From Microbacterium sp. LWO12-1.2 (lineage in GTDB: Bacteria; Actinomycetota; Actinomycetes; Actinomycetales; Microbacteriaceae): DNA of 64,000 bases. Positions 22,288 through 37,617 of this stretch are shown here, piece after piece; position 1 is the stretch's first letter, and each line of letters starts with the position of its first letter. The notes under the pieces are model-generated. The model saw only the letters and a list, made by a program, of their open reading frames with translations. It searched no databases and was not told where the DNA came from. Both the position numbers and the translations under genes were made by a program. The DNA is taken from NCBI RefSeq assembly GCF_040675875.1, contig NZ_JBEGII010000001.1:1240001-1304000 (forward strand). The letters run 5' to 3'.

Positions 22288-23739
22288 TCAGACGGTCGCT
22301 TCCTTGTAGATCGGAGCGGCGCCGTTGACGGCGTCCCCGACCTTGTGGACGCGGATGTCGTTCGTCGAGCCCACGATCCCGGGAGGGGATCCGGAGATCA
22401 CCACGACCTTGTCGCCTTCCTGGGCCAGACCGCTGCCGAGCAGGTAGTCATCCACCTGCAGGTACATCAGGTCGGTGTGCTGCACCATCTCGACCAGCTT
22501 CGAGCTGACGCCCCAGGTCAATGCCATGCGGCGTCGGATGTCGGGATCCGGGGTGAAGGCGATCATCGGGATGCGCGAGCGCAGACGCGACAGACGACGA
22601 GCCGAGTCACCTGACTGCGTGAACACGCAGAGGAACTTCGCGTCGACGAACTCCGCGACCTCGAGTGCGGCCAGCGTGATCGCACCACCCTGGGTGCGCG
22701 GCTTGGTGGTGAGCGGCGCGATGCGCTCCAGGCCGTGCTCCTCGGTGGATTCGATGATGCGAGCCATCGTCTCGACGACGACGACCGGATAGTCACCGAC
22801 GCTCGTCTCACCCGACAGCATCACGGCGTCCGCACCGTCGAGCACCGCGTTGGCGACGTCCGAGGTCTCGGCGCGCGTGGGCACGGGGCTGCTGATCATC
22901 GACTCGAGCATCTGCGTCGCGACGATGACGGGCTTCGCGTTGCGGCGGGCGAGCTCGACAGCGCGCTTCTGCACGATCGGCACGGCCTCGAGCGGCAGCT
23001 CGACTCCCAGGTCACCACGGGCGACCATGATCGCGTCGAACGCGTCGACGATGCCCTCGAGGGCGTCGACGGCCTGCGGCTTCTCGACCTTGGCGATGAC
23101 GGGGACCTTGACACCCTCCTCCGCCATGATCTCGTGCACGCGGGTGATGTCCTCCGCGTTACGCACGAACGACAGCGCGATCAGGTCGGCGCCGATACGC
23201 AGACCCCAGCGGAGGTCGTCCTCGTCCTTCTCGCTGAGCGCGGGGACGTTGACGGCGACACCGGGCAGGTTGATGCCCTTGTTGTTCGAGACGGCTCCGG
23301 CGACGATGACCTTGGTGGTCACGGTGACGCCGTCGGACTCGACGACCTCGACGCGGACCTTGCCGTCATCGATCAGCAGGAAGTCACCGGGCTTGACGTC
23401 CTGGGGCAGACCCTTGAAGGTCGTACCGCAGATGTCCTTGTTGCCGATGATGTCTTCGGTGGTGATCTTGAAGATGTCGCCTTCGGCGAGCTCGTAGGGG
23501 CCGGCCTCGAACTTGCCGAGGCGGATCTTCGGGCCCTGCAGGTCGACCAGGATGGCGACGGCACGGCCGGCGTCGTCGGCGGCGCGACGAACATTGGCGT
23601 AGTTGTTCTCGTGCACGGAGTAGTCGCCGTGGCTGAGGTTCAGGCGTGCGACATCCACACCGGCGTCGATCAGTGCGCGGACAGTCTCATAGGTGGATGT
23701 GGCAGGGCCCAGGGTGGCGACGATTTTCGCGCGTCTCAA
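22288..23739 (-). CDS. pyk: pyruvate kinase
   Basis: A 483-aa pyruvate kinase, the last step of glycolysis (phosphoenolpyruvate + ADP to pyruvate + ATP). Motifs: AKIVATLGPATS at the N-terminus, VARLNLSHGDYSVH, VIAKVEKPQAV (active-site Lys in the IAKVE strand), MVARGDLGVELPLE, and ATQMLESMI...TRAE. The C-terminal allosteric domain is present. The start is an unusual TTG at 23739, chosen because CTGGAG lies at proper spacing and the conserved N-terminus begins right there. It is the last gene of the long minus-strand run, 59 nt after gltD. Confidence 0.95.
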   Translation of the reverse strand: MRRAKIVATLGPATSTYETVRALIDAGVDVARLNLSHGDYSVHENNYANVRRAADDAGRAVAILVDLQGPKIRLGKFEAGPYELAEGDIFKITTEDIIGNKDICGTTFKGLPQDVKPGDFLLIDDGKVRVEVVESDGVTVTTKVIVAGAVSNNKGINLPGVAVNVPALSEKDEDDLRWGLRIGADLIALSFVRNAEDITRVHEIMAEEGVKVPVIAKVEKPQAVDALEGIVDAFDAIMVARGDLGVELPLEAVPIVQKRAVELARRNAKPVIVATQMLESMISSPVPTRAETSDVANAVLDGADAVMLSGETSVGDYPVVVVETMARIIESTEEHGLERIAPLTTKPRTQGGAITLAALEVAEFVDAKFLCVFTQSGDSARRLSRLRSRIPMIAFTPDPDIRRRMALTWGVSSKLVEMVQHTDLMYLQVDDYLLGSGLAQEGDKVVVISGSPPGIVGSTNDIRVHKVGDAVNGAAPIYKEATV

Positions 23740-23798
23740 CAGATGCTCCAGGGTTGTGGTGGGGGAAGGTACTACAGGCGCAAGCGCCGCGGCTCAGC

Positions 23799-25257
23799 CT
23801 ACGCGGGCTGAAGGCCCAGCGCGACATCACTCGGACGCACCGGCTCCGGCAGCACGGTGCTGCCCATCAGGAAGCGATCGACGTTGGCCGCTGCCGCGCG
23901 TCCTTCGGCGATCGCCCACACGATGAGCGACTGTCCACGCCCGGCATCGCCGGCCACGAAGACGCCGGGAACGGTCGACTCGTACGAGGAGTCGCGCACG
24001 AAGGCACCGCGGGCCGTCGTCTGCGGACGAGTCTCGTCGGTGTATCCGTCCTGCTCCGGTCCGGTGAAGCCCATCGCGATGAGGACGAGGTCCGCGGGGA
24101 TCTCGCGCTCGGTGCCGCTCTTGGGCACGCGACGTCCGTCGATGTACTCGGTCTCGGCGACCCGGAGGGCCCGGACCTCGCCGACCTCGTTCGACAGGAA
24201 CTCGACGGTGGAGGCCAGGAAGACCCGCTCACCGCCTTCCTCGTGAGCGGAGGACACCTCGAACAAGGTCGGCATCATCGGCCACGGCTGGTGGTCGGGA
24301 CGCTCGGTGCCCGGCTGCGTGCCGATCGCGAGGTTGGTGACGCTCAGCGCGCCCTGACGGTGGGCGGTGCCGATGCAGTCAGCGCCGGTGTCACCGCCAC
24401 CGATCACGATGACGTGCTTGCCCTCGGCGCTGATCTGATCGGTGACCTTGTCACCGGCGACAGCGTGGTTCGATTCGACCAGGTATTCCATGGCGAAGTG
24501 CACGCCGTCGAGGTCGCGACCGGGGATGGCGAGGTCGCGCGGCACGGTGGAACCCGTCGCGATGACGACCGCGTCGTACCGGGCCCGCAGGTCGGGCCAG
24601 GAGATGTCCTTGCCGATCTCGACGCCGGCACGGAAACGCGTGCCCTCCTCCTGCATCTGGCGCAGTCGGGACTCGAGCTGGCCCTTCTCCATCTTGAAGT
24701 CGGGGATGCCGTAACGGAGCAGACCACCGATGCGGTCGTCGCGCTCGAAGACGGCGACGGTGTGGCCGGCGCGGGTCAGTTGCTGAGCTGCCGCGAGTCC
24801 GGCAGGACCCGATCCGACCACGGCGACCGTCTTGCCGGTCAGTCGTGCCGGCGGCTGCGGCTCCACCCATCCCTTGGCGAAGGCCTCGTCGATGATCGAG
24901 ACCTCGATCTGCTTGATCGTGACGGCCGGCTGATTGATGCCGAGCACGCACGAGCTCTCGCACGGTGCCGGGCACAGGCGCCCGGTGAACTCCGGGAAGT
25001 TGTTCGTCGCGTGCAGACGATCGATCGCGGCGCGACCCTCACCTCGCCACGTCAGGTCGTTCCACTCGGGGATCAGGTTGCCCAGCGGGCATCCGGAGTG
25101 GCAGAACGGCACGCCGCAGTCCATGCACCGGCCGGCTTGACGACGCAGCACGGCCTGGTCTCCGGGTTCGTAGACCTCTTTCCAGTCCATGATGCGGACC
25201 GGAACGGGACGCCGGGCGGGGAGCTCCCGCTCGGTGACCTTCAGAAAACCTTTGGGA

Positions 25258-25265
<8 letters not shown>
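23799..25265 (-). CDS. gltD: glutamate synthase, small (beta) subunit
   Basis: A 488-aa NADPH-dependent oxidoreductase subunit that passes electrons to GltB for making glutamate from glutamine and 2-oxoglutarate. It has an N-terminal cysteine-rich iron-sulfur region ([17 protein letters not shown], about residues 40-57; CPAPCESSC further on), FAD-binding [17 protein letters not shown] (about residue 146) and NADP-binding [13 protein letters not shown] (about residue 285). It overlaps gltB by 8 nt, so the two are coupled. Confidence 0.96.
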
Positions 25266-29835
<4,570 letters not shown>

Positions 29836-29921
29836 CAGTTACCGTCCTCAGATACTCAAGTGACACCGGGGACGACGTTGGCCCGCTCGTTCAATACATG
29901 GTCTCCCGCCACGAGGGCGGC

Positions 29922-30959
29922 TTATCGAGCGCCTGCCTCGCTCGTGGGAGCGGTGCTTGTGGGAGCAGTGCTTGTGGCAGTGGCTCCTGCTGACGTTTCC
30001 TCGGACGGAGGCTCGCTCACGTCCACGAAATCAGAGGGATTGTCCTGCGATTGTACATCAGCGTCCAGATCCTTCCGTCCGCGCCCCGGCTGATAGGGCG
30101 AAGGCTCCAAGCCGGGGTGACGACGAGTCTGAACGATGAGGATCGCGAGGCCTACGAGGATGCCGATGATGGCAGCCCAGACGTTGCTGCGCAGCCCCAG
30201 GATGATCTCGCTCGGATCGATGCGGATCGACTCCCATACGACGCGCCCAGCGCTGTACCAGATCAGGTAGATCGCGAACAGGCGGCCCCACTGGAAGAAC
30301 AGCTTGCGGCCGAGCCACAGCAGCACCAGCACGCCGAGGCCGTTCCACAGCACCTCGTAGAGGAACGTCGGGTGGAACAGCGTGCCCTCGGGCAGGCCCG
30401 GAGGGAATGCGGAGTTCGTCGACTCGATCTCGAGGCCCCAGGGCAGGTCGGTCGGCAGTCCGAAGAGTTCGTGGTTGAACCAGTTCCCGAAGCGGCCCAT
30501 CGCCTGTGCGAGCAGGAGTCCGGGGGCGAGCGCGTCAGCGAAGGTCCAGAAGCGGATGCCCGTCCACTTGCAGCCGAGGTACGCACCGATCGCGCCACCG
30601 ATGAGAGCGCCGAAGATCGCGATGCCACCCTCCCAGATGGCCCACACGGACCCGGGTTCGAACGGGTTCCACGTGTTCTTGCCTTCACCGAAGTAGAAGT
30701 TCGGGTGGGTGAGCACGTGGAAGATGCGCGCGCCGATGATCGCCAGCGGAACGGCGAGGATCGAGATGTCGATCACGACCCACGGCTCTGCACCGCGCTT
30801 GGTGAGACGGTGGTTCGTGATCAGCGTGGCGGCGATGATGCCGGCGATGATGCACAGCGCGTAGAAGTGGATGCGGATCGGTCCCAGGTCGATGTAGGAC
30901 ACGGGAGGGCTCGGGATGCTGGCGAGCACGCCGTTGAAGGTGTGGAGCGCAAGGGACAT
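29922..30959 (-). CDS. lgt: prolipoprotein diacylglyceryl transferase
   Basis: A 345-aa integral membrane enzyme that transfers diacylglycerol from phosphatidylglycerol to the lipobox Cys of prolipoproteins. The Lgt signature GRFGNWFNHELFG is at about residue 160, with seven or so hydrophobic helices. The C-terminal tail of about 65 residues is Pro/Ser/Thr-rich and rich in acidic residues, as is common in actinobacterial Lgt. ATG 30959 was chosen: MSLALHTFNGVLASIPSP begins the conserved region, and TAGAAT overlaps the trpA stop codon just upstream. Its likely substrates include the two lipoproteins near the window start. Confidence 0.95.
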   Translation of the reverse strand: MSLALHTFNGVLASIPSPPVSYIDLGPIRIHFYALCIIAGIIAATLITNHRLTKRGAEPWVVIDISILAVPLAIIGARIFHVLTHPNFYFGEGKNTWNPFEPGSVWAIWEGGIAIFGALIGGAIGAYLGCKWTGIRFWTFADALAPGLLLAQAMGRFGNWFNHELFGLPTDLPWGLEIESTNSAFPPGLPEGTLFHPTFLYEVLWNGLGVLVLLWLGRKLFFQWGRLFAIYLIWYSAGRVVWESIRIDPSEIILGLRSNVWAAIIGILVGLAILIVQTRRHPGLEPSPYQPGRGRKDLDADVQSQDNPSDFVDVSEPPSEETSAGATATSTAPTSTAPTSEAGAR

Positions 30960-30966
30960 GAGTGCG

Positions 30967-30972
30967 ATTCTA
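30967..30972 (-). promoter_or_regulatory. -10 box TAGAAT before lgt, overlapping the trpA stop
   Basis: Minus-strand TAGAAT lies at -13 to -8 of the lgt ATG and includes the TAG stop of trpA. It could give lgt a leaderless transcript independent of the trp genes. Confidence 0.5.
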
Positions 30973-31773
30973 GTTCTCGTGTACGGGGCGTGCCGACGAC
31001 GTGCCGGAGGCCAGGTTTCGGGTGACTTCTGCGAGGGCGGGGATTCCGCCGTCACGCAGGGCGCGGACGAGTGCGGTGCCGACGATGGCGCCGTCTGCGT
31101 ACTCTGACACCCCGGCGATCTGCTCAGCGGTCGAGATGCCGATGCCGACACACGCGCGGGTGGCTCCGTGCGCGCGCAGGCGAGCGACGAGGGTGCGGGC
31201 GGCGCGATCGAGTTCGGCACGCTCACCGGTGATCCCCATGGTCGAGACCGTGTAGACGAAGCCTGTCGACGCCTTCACGACGAGCTCGAGACGCGCATCC
31301 GAAGACGTCGGAGCAGCGAGGAACACGCGGTCGAGGCCGGTGCGCTCGCTCGCCGCGATCCACTCCCCTGCCTCTTCCGGCGTGATGTCGGGCGTGATGA
31401 GCCCCGCACCTCCGGCAGCGAGTAGGTCGTCGGCGTAGCGATCGATGCCGTACTGGAGCACCGGGTTCCAGTAGGTCATGACCAGCACGGGGGCATCGAC
31501 AGCGGCCGTGATGGCTCGCAGCGCGGTGAAGAGGTCAGCTGTCTTGTACCCGGCAGCCAAGGCGAGGGTCGTCGCCTCCTGGATCACCGCCCCATCCATC
31601 ACCGGGTCGCTGTAAGGCGGACCGAGTTCGATGATGTCGACGCCGTTCTGCGCGAGCGCGATCGCGGCGTCGATGCTCGTCTGCAGGTCCGGGAAGCCGA
31701 CGGGCAGGTAGCCGACGAAAACGCTGCGCCCTTCGGCCTCCGCCTTGAGGATCGCTGCTTCGACCCGGCTCAT
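30970..31773 (-). CDS. trpA: tryptophan synthase alpha chain
   Basis: A 267-aa TIM-barrel subunit that releases indole from indole-3-glycerol phosphate. The catalytic Glu and Asp are in [16 protein letters not shown] (about residues 47-62); the phosphate-binding loop is near [13 protein letters not shown] 31773 gives a 4-nt ATGA overlap with trpB; a longer in-frame extension upstream is antisense-like and not coding. Confidence 0.96.
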   Translation of the reverse strand: MSRVEAAILKAEAEGRSVFVGYLPVGFPDLQTSIDAAIALAQNGVDIIELGPPYSDPVMDGAVIQEATTLALAAGYKTADLFTALRAITAAVDAPVLVMTYWNPVLQYGIDRYADDLLAAGGAGLITPDITPEEAGEWIAASERTGLDRVFLAAPTSSDARLELVVKASTGFVYTVSTMGITGERAELDRAARTLVARLRAHGATRACVGIGISTAEQIAGVSEYADGAIVGTALVRALRDGGIPALAEVTRNLASGTSSARPVHEN

Positions 31774-32990
31774 GCGTTGCCGCCGTCGGTCGTCGTTGCA
31801 TCGTACAGGTCGAAGTACTTCGCAGCGGTGTCCATGTCCTTGTCGCCGCGTCCGGAGAGGCAGACGGCGATCACACCATCCGGGCCGAGCTCGCGGCCGA
31901 TGCGCAGCGCGCCCGCCAGCGCGTGCGCGGACTCGATCGCGGGGATGATCCCCTCGGTCCGGCTGAGCAGACGCAGAGCCTGCATGGCTTCGTCGTCGGT
32001 CGCGGGGATGTACTCGGCACGACCGATGTCGGCGAGCCACGAGTGCTCCGGACCCACTCCCGGGTAGTCGAGTCCCGCCGAGATCGAGTGCGACTCGACG
32101 GTCTGTCCATCCTCGTCCTGAAGGACGTACGTGCGGGAGCCGTGCAGCACACCCGGACGACCGCGCTCGATCGATGCTGCGTGCCTCGGTGTGTCGACCC
32201 CGTCACCCGCCGCCTCGACGCCGTAGAGCTTCACACCTTCGTCGTCGAGGAACGCGTCGAACATGCCGATCGCGTTGGATCCGCCACCGACGCAGGCGAC
32301 CACGGCGTCAGGAAGACGTCCGACCTCGGCGAGGAGCTGCTCTCGCGCCTCTTCGCCGATGATCTTCTGGAAGTCGCGCACCATTGCGGGGAACGGGTGC
32401 GGGCCGGCGGCCGTGCCGAAGATGTAGTTGGTGGTCTCGACCGACGCGACCCAGTCGCGGTACGCATCGTTGATCGCGTCCTTGAGTGTGCGTGATCCGG
32501 AGGTCACTGCCACCACCTCGGCGCCGAGCAGGCGCATCCGCGCGACGTTGAGCGCCTGGCGCTCGGTGTCGACCTCGCCCATGTAGATCGTGCAGTCGAG
32601 GCCGAACAGTGCAGCGGCGGTCGCCGTCGCCACGCCGTGCTGGCCAGCACCGGTCTCGGCGATCACGCGTGTCTTACCGAGCCGCTTGGTGAGCAGTGCC
32701 TGACCGAGCACATTGTTGATCTTGTGCGAACCGGTGTGGTTGAGGTCTTCACGCTTGAGGAAGACGCGCGCTCCCCCGGCGTGCTCGGCGAAGCGGGCGA
32801 CCTCGGTGATCGCAGAAGGCCGACCGGCGTAGGAGCTCAGCAGATGAGCGAGCTCGGCGCGGAACTCGGGGTCGGCGACTGCAGCCGTATACGCGGCCGT
32901 CAGCTCGTCGATCGCGGCGATGAGCGATTCCGGCATGAACCGGCCGCCGAAATCTCCGAAGTAGGGACCATGCTGGTCGCGCAGGCTCAC
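31770..32990 (-). CDS. trpB: tryptophan synthase beta chain
   Basis: A 406-aa PLP enzyme joining indole and serine to make tryptophan. The PLP lysine is in [16 protein letters not shown] (about residue 95), and the phosphate-binding loop is [12 protein letters not shown]. The GTG start overlaps the trpC stop by 4 nt (GTGA), so trpC, trpB and trpA are all translationally coupled. Confidence 0.97.
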   Translation of the reverse strand: MSLRDQHGPYFGDFGGRFMPESLIAAIDELTAAYTAAVADPEFRAELAHLLSSYAGRPSAITEVARFAEHAGGARVFLKREDLNHTGSHKINNVLGQALLTKRLGKTRVIAETGAGQHGVATATAAALFGLDCTIYMGEVDTERQALNVARMRLLGAEVVAVTSGSRTLKDAINDAYRDWVASVETTNYIFGTAAGPHPFPAMVRDFQKIIGEEAREQLLAEVGRLPDAVVACVGGGSNAIGMFDAFLDDEGVKLYGVEAAGDGVDTPRHAASIERGRPGVLHGSRTYVLQDEDGQTVESHSISAGLDYPGVGPEHSWLADIGRAEYIPATDDEAMQALRLLSRTEGIIPAIESAHALAGALRIGRELGPDGVIAVCLSGRGDKDMDTAAKYFDLYDATTTDGGNA

Positions 32991-33796
32991 GGTGTCTTCT
33001 TCCTGCCGGGTAGTGCAAGGGATCCGGCCTCGAGGAACCGCGTCAACGTGGCGACTGGGTCGCCCGTGACGAGGGCTTCGCCGATCAGCACCACATCGGC
33101 GCCGGCGGAGCGGTAGTGGGTGACGTCGTCCGGCGTCAGAACAGCCGACTCGGCGATCTTCACCGCGGTGTCGGGAATGCGGTCGACAAGACGCCCGAAC
33201 AGGTCACGATCCAGCTCGAGTGTGGTGAGGTCGCGCGCGTTCACACCGATCAGGGGGGCGCCGAGGTCGATCGCGACCTCGAGCTCATCTGACGAATGCG
33301 TCTCCACCAGCGGGGTCATGCCCAGCTCGGTGATGAAGCCGAACAGCTCCTCCAGCACCGAGCGTTCGAGACCGGCGACGATCAGCAACGCGAGGTCGGC
33401 GCCGGCAGCCCGTGCCTCGAGCACCTGATAGCGGGTGGCGATGAAGTCCTTCCGCAGCACGGGAAGCGAGACCCGCGCTGTCACCGCCTCGAGATCAGCG
33501 AGACTGCCACCGAAGCGGCGTTCCTCGGTGAGCACGCTGATGGCCGACGCACCGCCGGTCTCGTAGAGCGACGCCTGAAGTGCCGGATCAGGGATCGACG
33601 CGAGCGCACCGCGAGACGGGCTCGCCCGCTTGACCTCGGCGATGATCTTCACGCGATCCGCCGGGGCGAGGAACGAGAGGACATCCTTGGCCGCAGGACG
33701 TGCGAGAGCATCGCTCTCGACCTGTGCCAGCGGGCGCGACTGAGAGCGACGCTCGGCGTCAGCGACTGCGCCGGCCGTCAGGTCGGCGAGGACCAC
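32987..33796 (-). CDS. trpC: indole-3-glycerol-phosphate synthase
   Basis: A 269-aa TIM-barrel enzyme of tryptophan synthesis. The signature [13 protein letters not shown] is at about residue 51, [15 protein letters not shown] about residue 118 and VIAESAV...DV in the last third (reads [13 protein letters not shown]). GTG 33796 shares one base with the upstream stop (TAGTG). Confidence 0.95.
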   Translation of the reverse strand: MVLADLTAGAVADAERRSQSRPLAQVESDALARPAAKDVLSFLAPADRVKIIAEVKRASPSRGALASIPDPALQASLYETGGASAISVLTEERRFGGSLADLEAVTARVSLPVLRKDFIATRYQVLEARAAGADLALLIVAGLERSVLEELFGFITELGMTPLVETHSSDELEVAIDLGAPLIGVNARDLTTLELDRDLFGRLVDRIPDTAVKIAESAVLTPDDVTHYRSAGADVVLIGEALVTGDPVATLTRFLEAGSLALPGRKKTP

Positions 33797-34041
33797 TAGT
33801 GCGCCTTCGGCGAGTACTTGGGGCCCTTCACGCCGTAGCCGGCGCGTGCGAGCACCCAGCCCACGAGCGCACCGATCGGGATGAGTGCGGCAGAGACCCA
33901 GATGAGGGCGACCCAGACGGGGCTGAACTCAGCGAGGCAGAACGCCAGCGTGCCGACCGTGAAGCCGACGAGCATGATGATCACGGCGGTCCAGGCCGCC
34001 GGCGAGTGTCCGTGGCCGGGGTCGGCGATCGGGTTGGTCAT
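33796..34041 (-). CDS. HGxxPAAW-motif membrane protein
   Basis: An 81-aa two-helix membrane protein with HGHSPAAWTAV near residue 10, the hallmark of a small actinobacterial family encoded in trp clusters. Two hydrophobic helices (AVIIMLVGFTVGTLAFCLAE and VALIWVSAALIPIGALVGW) are followed by a basic tail. Function unknown; the trp location is the only hint. Confidence 0.85.
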   Translation of the reverse strand: MTNPIADPGHGHSPAAWTAVIIMLVGFTVGTLAFCLAEFSPVWVALIWVSAALIPIGALVGWVLARAGYGVKGPKYSPKAH

Positions 34042-34087
34042 GTTCTCCTCCGGGGACGACTACGGGATCGGGTTCAGTCTATCGGTG

Positions 34088-34678
34088 TCAACGCGTGGGG
34101 TCGGTTCCGCGGGACAGGTCGTCCCAGGAATCGACCGCGTCGATCGGGCCATCGTGTGCCGGCGCATCCGCGGTCGTGGTGCGATAGCGCCGCCCACCCG
34201 CCTTCCACTTCCGCCATGTGACGAGCACCAGCAGTGAGGCGAGGAGCAGGATCATCCAGCCGATCAGTGCGATGACGGGCCAGGCGGTCGGCACGGCGGA
34301 CTGCACGACGTCGGCCAGTGCAGCGCTGCCGGCGAGCCCTGTCGCCTCCGTGACCGTCGGGCCGATCGCCGACTCCGGCACAGAGATGAGCAGCTGCAGC
34401 GTCGACCAGCCGAGGAACACGGCGCATGCGCCGGCGAGCACACCGAACACGAGTCGCACGGGGCGTCCTGCGATCGAGAGCGCCGCGCCGAGCGCGAGCA
34501 CCGCGAGGCTGAGCGGCGCGAGAAGCACCAGTGCCGAGGCACCGGGTACGAGGATCGCCTCTCCGGCATCCGCACGCTCCACCGTGACCCATGTCTGCGT
34601 GGAGGAGATGATCCCGATCGCTCCGGCGAGCAGGAATCCGAGTACCGAGAGTGAACGACCGCGTCGGGCGATGCTCAT
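34088..34678 (-). CDS. Trp-biosynthesis-associated membrane protein
   Basis: A 196-aa membrane protein of the actinobacterial trp-operon-associated family. Four hydrophobic helices: [52 protein letters not shown] and [20 protein letters not shown]. The conserved QTWV after the first helix is present. The C-terminal tail is hydrophilic. ATG 34678 overlaps the hisI stop by 4 nt. Function unknown. trpE, normally found just upstream of this gene in related genomes, is absent here. Confidence 0.8.
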   Translation of the reverse strand: MSIARRGRSLSVLGFLLAGAIGIISSTQTWVTVERADAGEAILVPGASALVLLAPLSLAVLALGAALSIAGRPVRLVFGVLAGACAVFLGWSTLQLLISVPESAIGPTVTEATGLAGSAALADVVQSAVPTAWPVIALIGWMILLLASLLVLVTWRKWKAGGRRYRTTTADAPAHDGPIDAVDSWDDLSRGTDPTR

Positions 34679-35034
34679 GCCGTGGTGCTTCCTGCGACGG
34701 CCTCGAGGTCCGTCGTGTCGAAGCAGGTGCGCGTGCCGGTGTGGCAGGCAGGTCCGGTCTGGTCGACGCGGAGCAGGATGGCGTCTCCGTCGCAGTCCAG
34801 ACGCGCATCGTGCACGACCTGGATGTTGCCGGAGGTGTCGCCCTTGCGCCAGTACTCCTGGCGGGAGCGGGACCAGTAGGTCACGCGGCCGGTGGTCAAC
34901 GTGCGACGCAGCGCCTCCGCATCGACCCAGGCCAGCATCAGCACCTCGAGCGTGTCCCACTGCTGCACGATCACCGGGGCCAGGCCGTCGGCGTTCCAGG
35001 CGACCTGTGCGATCCGCGTCTCGATGTCGCTCAT
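34675..35034 (-). CDS. hisI: phosphoribosyl-AMP cyclohydrolase
   Basis: A 119-aa HisI that opens the purine ring of PR-AMP in histidine synthesis. Typical motifs: [36 protein letters not shown], and the metal ligands in [25 protein letters not shown] 35034 gives an ATGA overlap with hisF; a longer frame upstream is not coding. The stop overlaps the Trp-associated gene start by 4 nt. Confidence 0.96.
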   Translation of the reverse strand: MSDIETRIAQVAWNADGLAPVIVQQWDTLEVLMLAWVDAEALRRTLTTGRVTYWSRSRQEYWRKGDTSGNIQVVHDARLDCDGDAILLRVDQTGPACHTGTRTCFDTTDLEAVAGSTTA

Positions 35035-35792
35035 CGGACGATCACTCCCTCTGCGCGCAGCGCGTTCTTGACATCGCCGACCGTGAGCGCGCCGGTGTGG
35101 AAGACGCTCGCGGCGAGCACGGCATCCGCGCCCGCCTTGATCGCCGGGGCGAAGTGTTCGACCAGACCGGCACCGCCCGAGGCGATCACCGGAACGGAGG
35201 CGGCTTCGCGCATGAGTCGCACAAGTTCGAGATCGAATCCGTCGCGGGTCCCGTCGGCGTCGATCGAGTTGACAAGGAGCTCGCCGGCACCACGCTCGGT
35301 GGCCTCGCGCGCCCATTCCACGGCGTCCAGCGTCGTCTGCGTCCGTCCACCGTGCGTCGTGACGACGAACCCGGACGGCGTGGTGTCGGCTCGCTTCACA
35401 TCGAGCGAGAGCACGAGCACCTGCGCACCGAATCGGTCGGCGATCTCGCCGATCAGCTCGGGACGCGCGATCGCCGCGGAGTTGACACCCACCTTGTCGG
35501 CGCCGACCGAGAGCAGCCGTGCCACGTCATCGACGCTGCGCACTCCCCCGCCGACGGTCAGTGGCACGAAGACCTGCTCTGCGGTGCGCTGCACCACGTC
35601 GTAGGTCGTGGCGCGCGCGTCGACCGTGGCCGTGACGTCGAGGAAGGTGATCTCGTCAGCACCCTGTGCGGCATAGTGCCTGGCGAGTTCGACAGGGTCA
35701 CCCATGTCGCGGAGGTTCTCGAAGTTGACGCCTTTGACCACGCGGCCGTCGGCCACGTCGAGGCACGGGATGACACGGCTGGCGAGGGTCAT
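35031..35792 (-). CDS. hisF: imidazole glycerol phosphate synthase, cyclase subunit
   Basis: A 253-aa TIM-barrel cyclase. The catalytic aspartates are in [16 protein letters not shown] (about residue 11) and LSLDVKR (about residue 130); phosphate loops are VGGGVRS and ASGGAG. Its glutaminase partner HisH is not in the window. ATG 35792 overlaps the hisG stop by one base (TGATG). Confidence 0.96.
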   Translation of the reverse strand: MTLASRVIPCLDVADGRVVKGVNFENLRDMGDPVELARHYAAQGADEITFLDVTATVDARATTYDVVQRTAEQVFVPLTVGGGVRSVDDVARLLSVGADKVGVNSAAIARPELIGEIADRFGAQVLVLSLDVKRADTTPSGFVVTTHGGRTQTTLDAVEWAREATERGAGELLVNSIDADGTRDGFDLELVRLMREAASVPVIASGGAGLVEHFAPAIKAGADAVLAASVFHTGALTVGDVKNALRAEGVIVR

Positions 35793-36634
35793 CAGAGCCT
35801 CGCGTTGTGGATGGCCGTGACCAGGATGGCCCGCGCGCCGAGCGCGTACAGCGCGTCCATCACGGGGTTGACCCGCGCGCGTGCCACCATCACCCGCACA
35901 GCCACCCACTCCGGGTCGCGCAGCGGCGAGACGGTCGGCGACTCGACGCCGCCCGCGATCTTCACGGCGTCGTCGAGCAGGGCGAGGGGAAGGTCGTAGT
36001 CGATCATCACGAAACGACGAGCCACCATCACGCCACGCAGACGGCGCAGCAGCGTCTCCGCACCATCGGCGTCGACGGGACCGGCGATGAGCACGGCCTC
36101 GGACTGCAGGATCACAGGACCGAACACGTCGAGCCCGGCCTGACGGAGCGTGGTTCCGGTCTCGACGACGTCGGCCACAGCATCCGCCACACCGAGCCGC
36201 ACGGCGGACTCGACTGCACCATCGAGCGGAACCAGATCGACCGCGATGCCGCGTTCGTCGAGGAAGGCGTCGACGAGGCCCGGATAGGACGTCGCGATGC
36301 GCAGTCCGTCGAGCTCGGACACATCCGTGTAGCGTCCGGAGGGGGCGGCGAAGCGGAACGTGGAACCGGCGAAGCCCAGTGCCTCGATCTCGCGGGCGCC
36401 GGGCATCCGGGCGTCCAGCAGCAGGTCACGGCCCGTGATGCCGACATCGATCGCGCCGGATCCGACGTAGGTGGCGATGTCCTTGGGACGCAGGAAGAAG
36501 AACTCGACGTCGTTGTCGGCGTCGATGACGTGCAGGGTCTTGGGATCGCGTCGACCGGCGTAACCGGCCTCTGCGAGCATCTCAGCGGCGGTCTCGGAGA
36601 GAGAGCCCTTGTTGGGAACGGCGATGCGCAGCAT
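35792..36634 (-). CDS. hisG: ATP phosphoribosyltransferase, long form
   Basis: A 280-aa HisG, first enzyme of histidine synthesis. The start is [16 protein letters not shown], followed by [10 protein letters not shown] and [11 protein letters not shown]; the C-terminal about 75 residues form the ACT-like regulatory domain of the long form, so histidine feedback is expected and HisZ is not required. It lies 38 nt after hisE. Confidence 0.96.
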   Translation of the reverse strand: MLRIAVPNKGSLSETAAEMLAEAGYAGRRDPKTLHVIDADNDVEFFFLRPKDIATYVGSGAIDVGITGRDLLLDARMPGAREIEALGFAGSTFRFAAPSGRYTDVSELDGLRIATSYPGLVDAFLDERGIAVDLVPLDGAVESAVRLGVADAVADVVETGTTLRQAGLDVFGPVILQSEAVLIAGPVDADGAETLLRRLRGVMVARRFVMIDYDLPLALLDDAVKIAGGVESPTVSPLRDPEWVAVRVMVARARVNPVMDALYALGARAILVTAIHNARL

Positions 36635-36672
36635 GAACAGCTTTCAGTTCGAAGGAGAAGGAGCGGAGCGCG

Positions 36673-36936
36673 TCACAGATGTCGGTAGACGTCCTGCAGG
36701 CTGAGACCCTTCGCGATCATCATCACCTGCACGTGGTAGAGCAGCTGCGAGATCTCCTCGGCAGCCGCCTCATCGGACTCGTACTCGGATGCCATCCAGA
36801 CCTCGGCGGCCTCTTCGACGATCTTCTTGCCGATCGTGTGCACACCGCCGTCGAGCTCTGCGACAGTGCCGGATCCCTCTGGGCGGGTCTCGGCCTTGAC
36901 GCTGAGCTCAGCGAACAGCTCGTCGAAAGTCTTCAC
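36673..36936 (-). CDS. hisE: phosphoribosyl-ATP diphosphatase
   Basis: An 87-aa MazG-fold enzyme hydrolysing PR-ATP. The metal-binding [13 protein letters not shown] and the second Glu/Asp helix [19 protein letters not shown] are clear. There are tandem GTG codons at 36939 and 36936; the second was chosen because it forms a GTGA overlap with the rpe stop and begins the conserved VKTFDELF. Confidence 0.94.
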   Translation of the reverse strand: MKTFDELFAELSVKAETRPEGSGTVAELDGGVHTIGKKIVEEAAEVWMASEYESDEAAAEEISQLLYHVQVMMIAKGLSLQDVYRHL

Positions 36937-37613
36937 CACTCAAGGCTAGCGGCTCGCGCGCGGTCCCTGAGCCGAGTGACCGCCGCCTCGATGTCTTCCG
37001 CTCCATAGATCGCGGATCCGGCGACGAAGGTGTCGGCTCCCGCCGCGGCCGCCTGCTCGATCGTGGCGTCGGAGATGCCGCCGTCGACCTGCAACCAGAC
37101 CTGGGAGCCACGTCGCCGGGCCTCATCGGCCAGTGCGCGCAGCTTCGGCATGGTCTCGGGCATGAAACCCTGCCCGCCGAAGCCCGGCTCCACCGTCATC
37201 ACCAGAATCTGGTCGAACTCGTCCAGCACGCTGAACAACCCCTCGACAGGTGTTCCCGGCTTGACCGCGACCCCGGCGCGGGCGCCGATGTCGCGCAGAC
37301 GACGCGCGAGCGACACGGGGTCGGCGGCGGCCTCGAGGTGGAAGGTGACGCTCGCAGCGCCGATCTCCGCATACCCCGGCGCCCACCGATCCGGGTCGGT
37401 GATCATCAGATGCACGTCGAGCGGGATCGGGCTGGTCGCCTGGATGCGCTCCACCATCTGCGGACCGAACGTGAGATTCGGGACGAAGTGGTTGTCCATG
37501 ACGTCGACGTGGGCGAAGTCCGCCGTCGCGATGCGGGCGAGATCCGCCTGCATGTTGACGAAGTCCGCCGCGAGGATGCTCGGGTTGATACGGGGGGCGC
37601 GGGGCAGATCCAT
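36933..37613 (-). CDS. rpe: ribulose-phosphate 3-epimerase
   Basis: A 226-aa TIM-barrel epimerase of the pentose phosphate pathway, providing precursors for PRPP. Motifs: [49 protein letters not shown] and VDGGIS. ATG 37613 was chosen: the conserved region begins there, 4 nt after the rsmB stop, with GGGAGAG as a ribosome site. Confidence 0.96.
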   Translation of the reverse strand: MDLPRAPRINPSILAADFVNMQADLARIATADFAHVDVMDNHFVPNLTFGPQMVERIQATSPIPLDVHLMITDPDRWAPGYAEIGAASVTFHLEAAADPVSLARRLRDIGARAGVAVKPGTPVEGLFSVLDEFDQILVMTVEPGFGGQGFMPETMPKLRALADEARRRGSQVWLQVDGGISDATIEQAAAAGADTFVAGSAIYGAEDIEAAVTRLRDRARAASLEW

Positions 37614-37617
37614 GGTT

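Noticed and set aside
18923..22300. Attachment-site repeat of the tRNA-Leu 3' end marking an integrated element
   Set aside because: Read through the lipase-KAP-pyk interval for a second copy of the T-arm sequence and found none; no integrase gene is present.
29836..29921. Terminator or promoter between gltB and lgt
   Set aside because: Only a 5-bp stem (CCGCC/GGCGG) and scattered TATCTG-like sequences were seen; neither is convincing.
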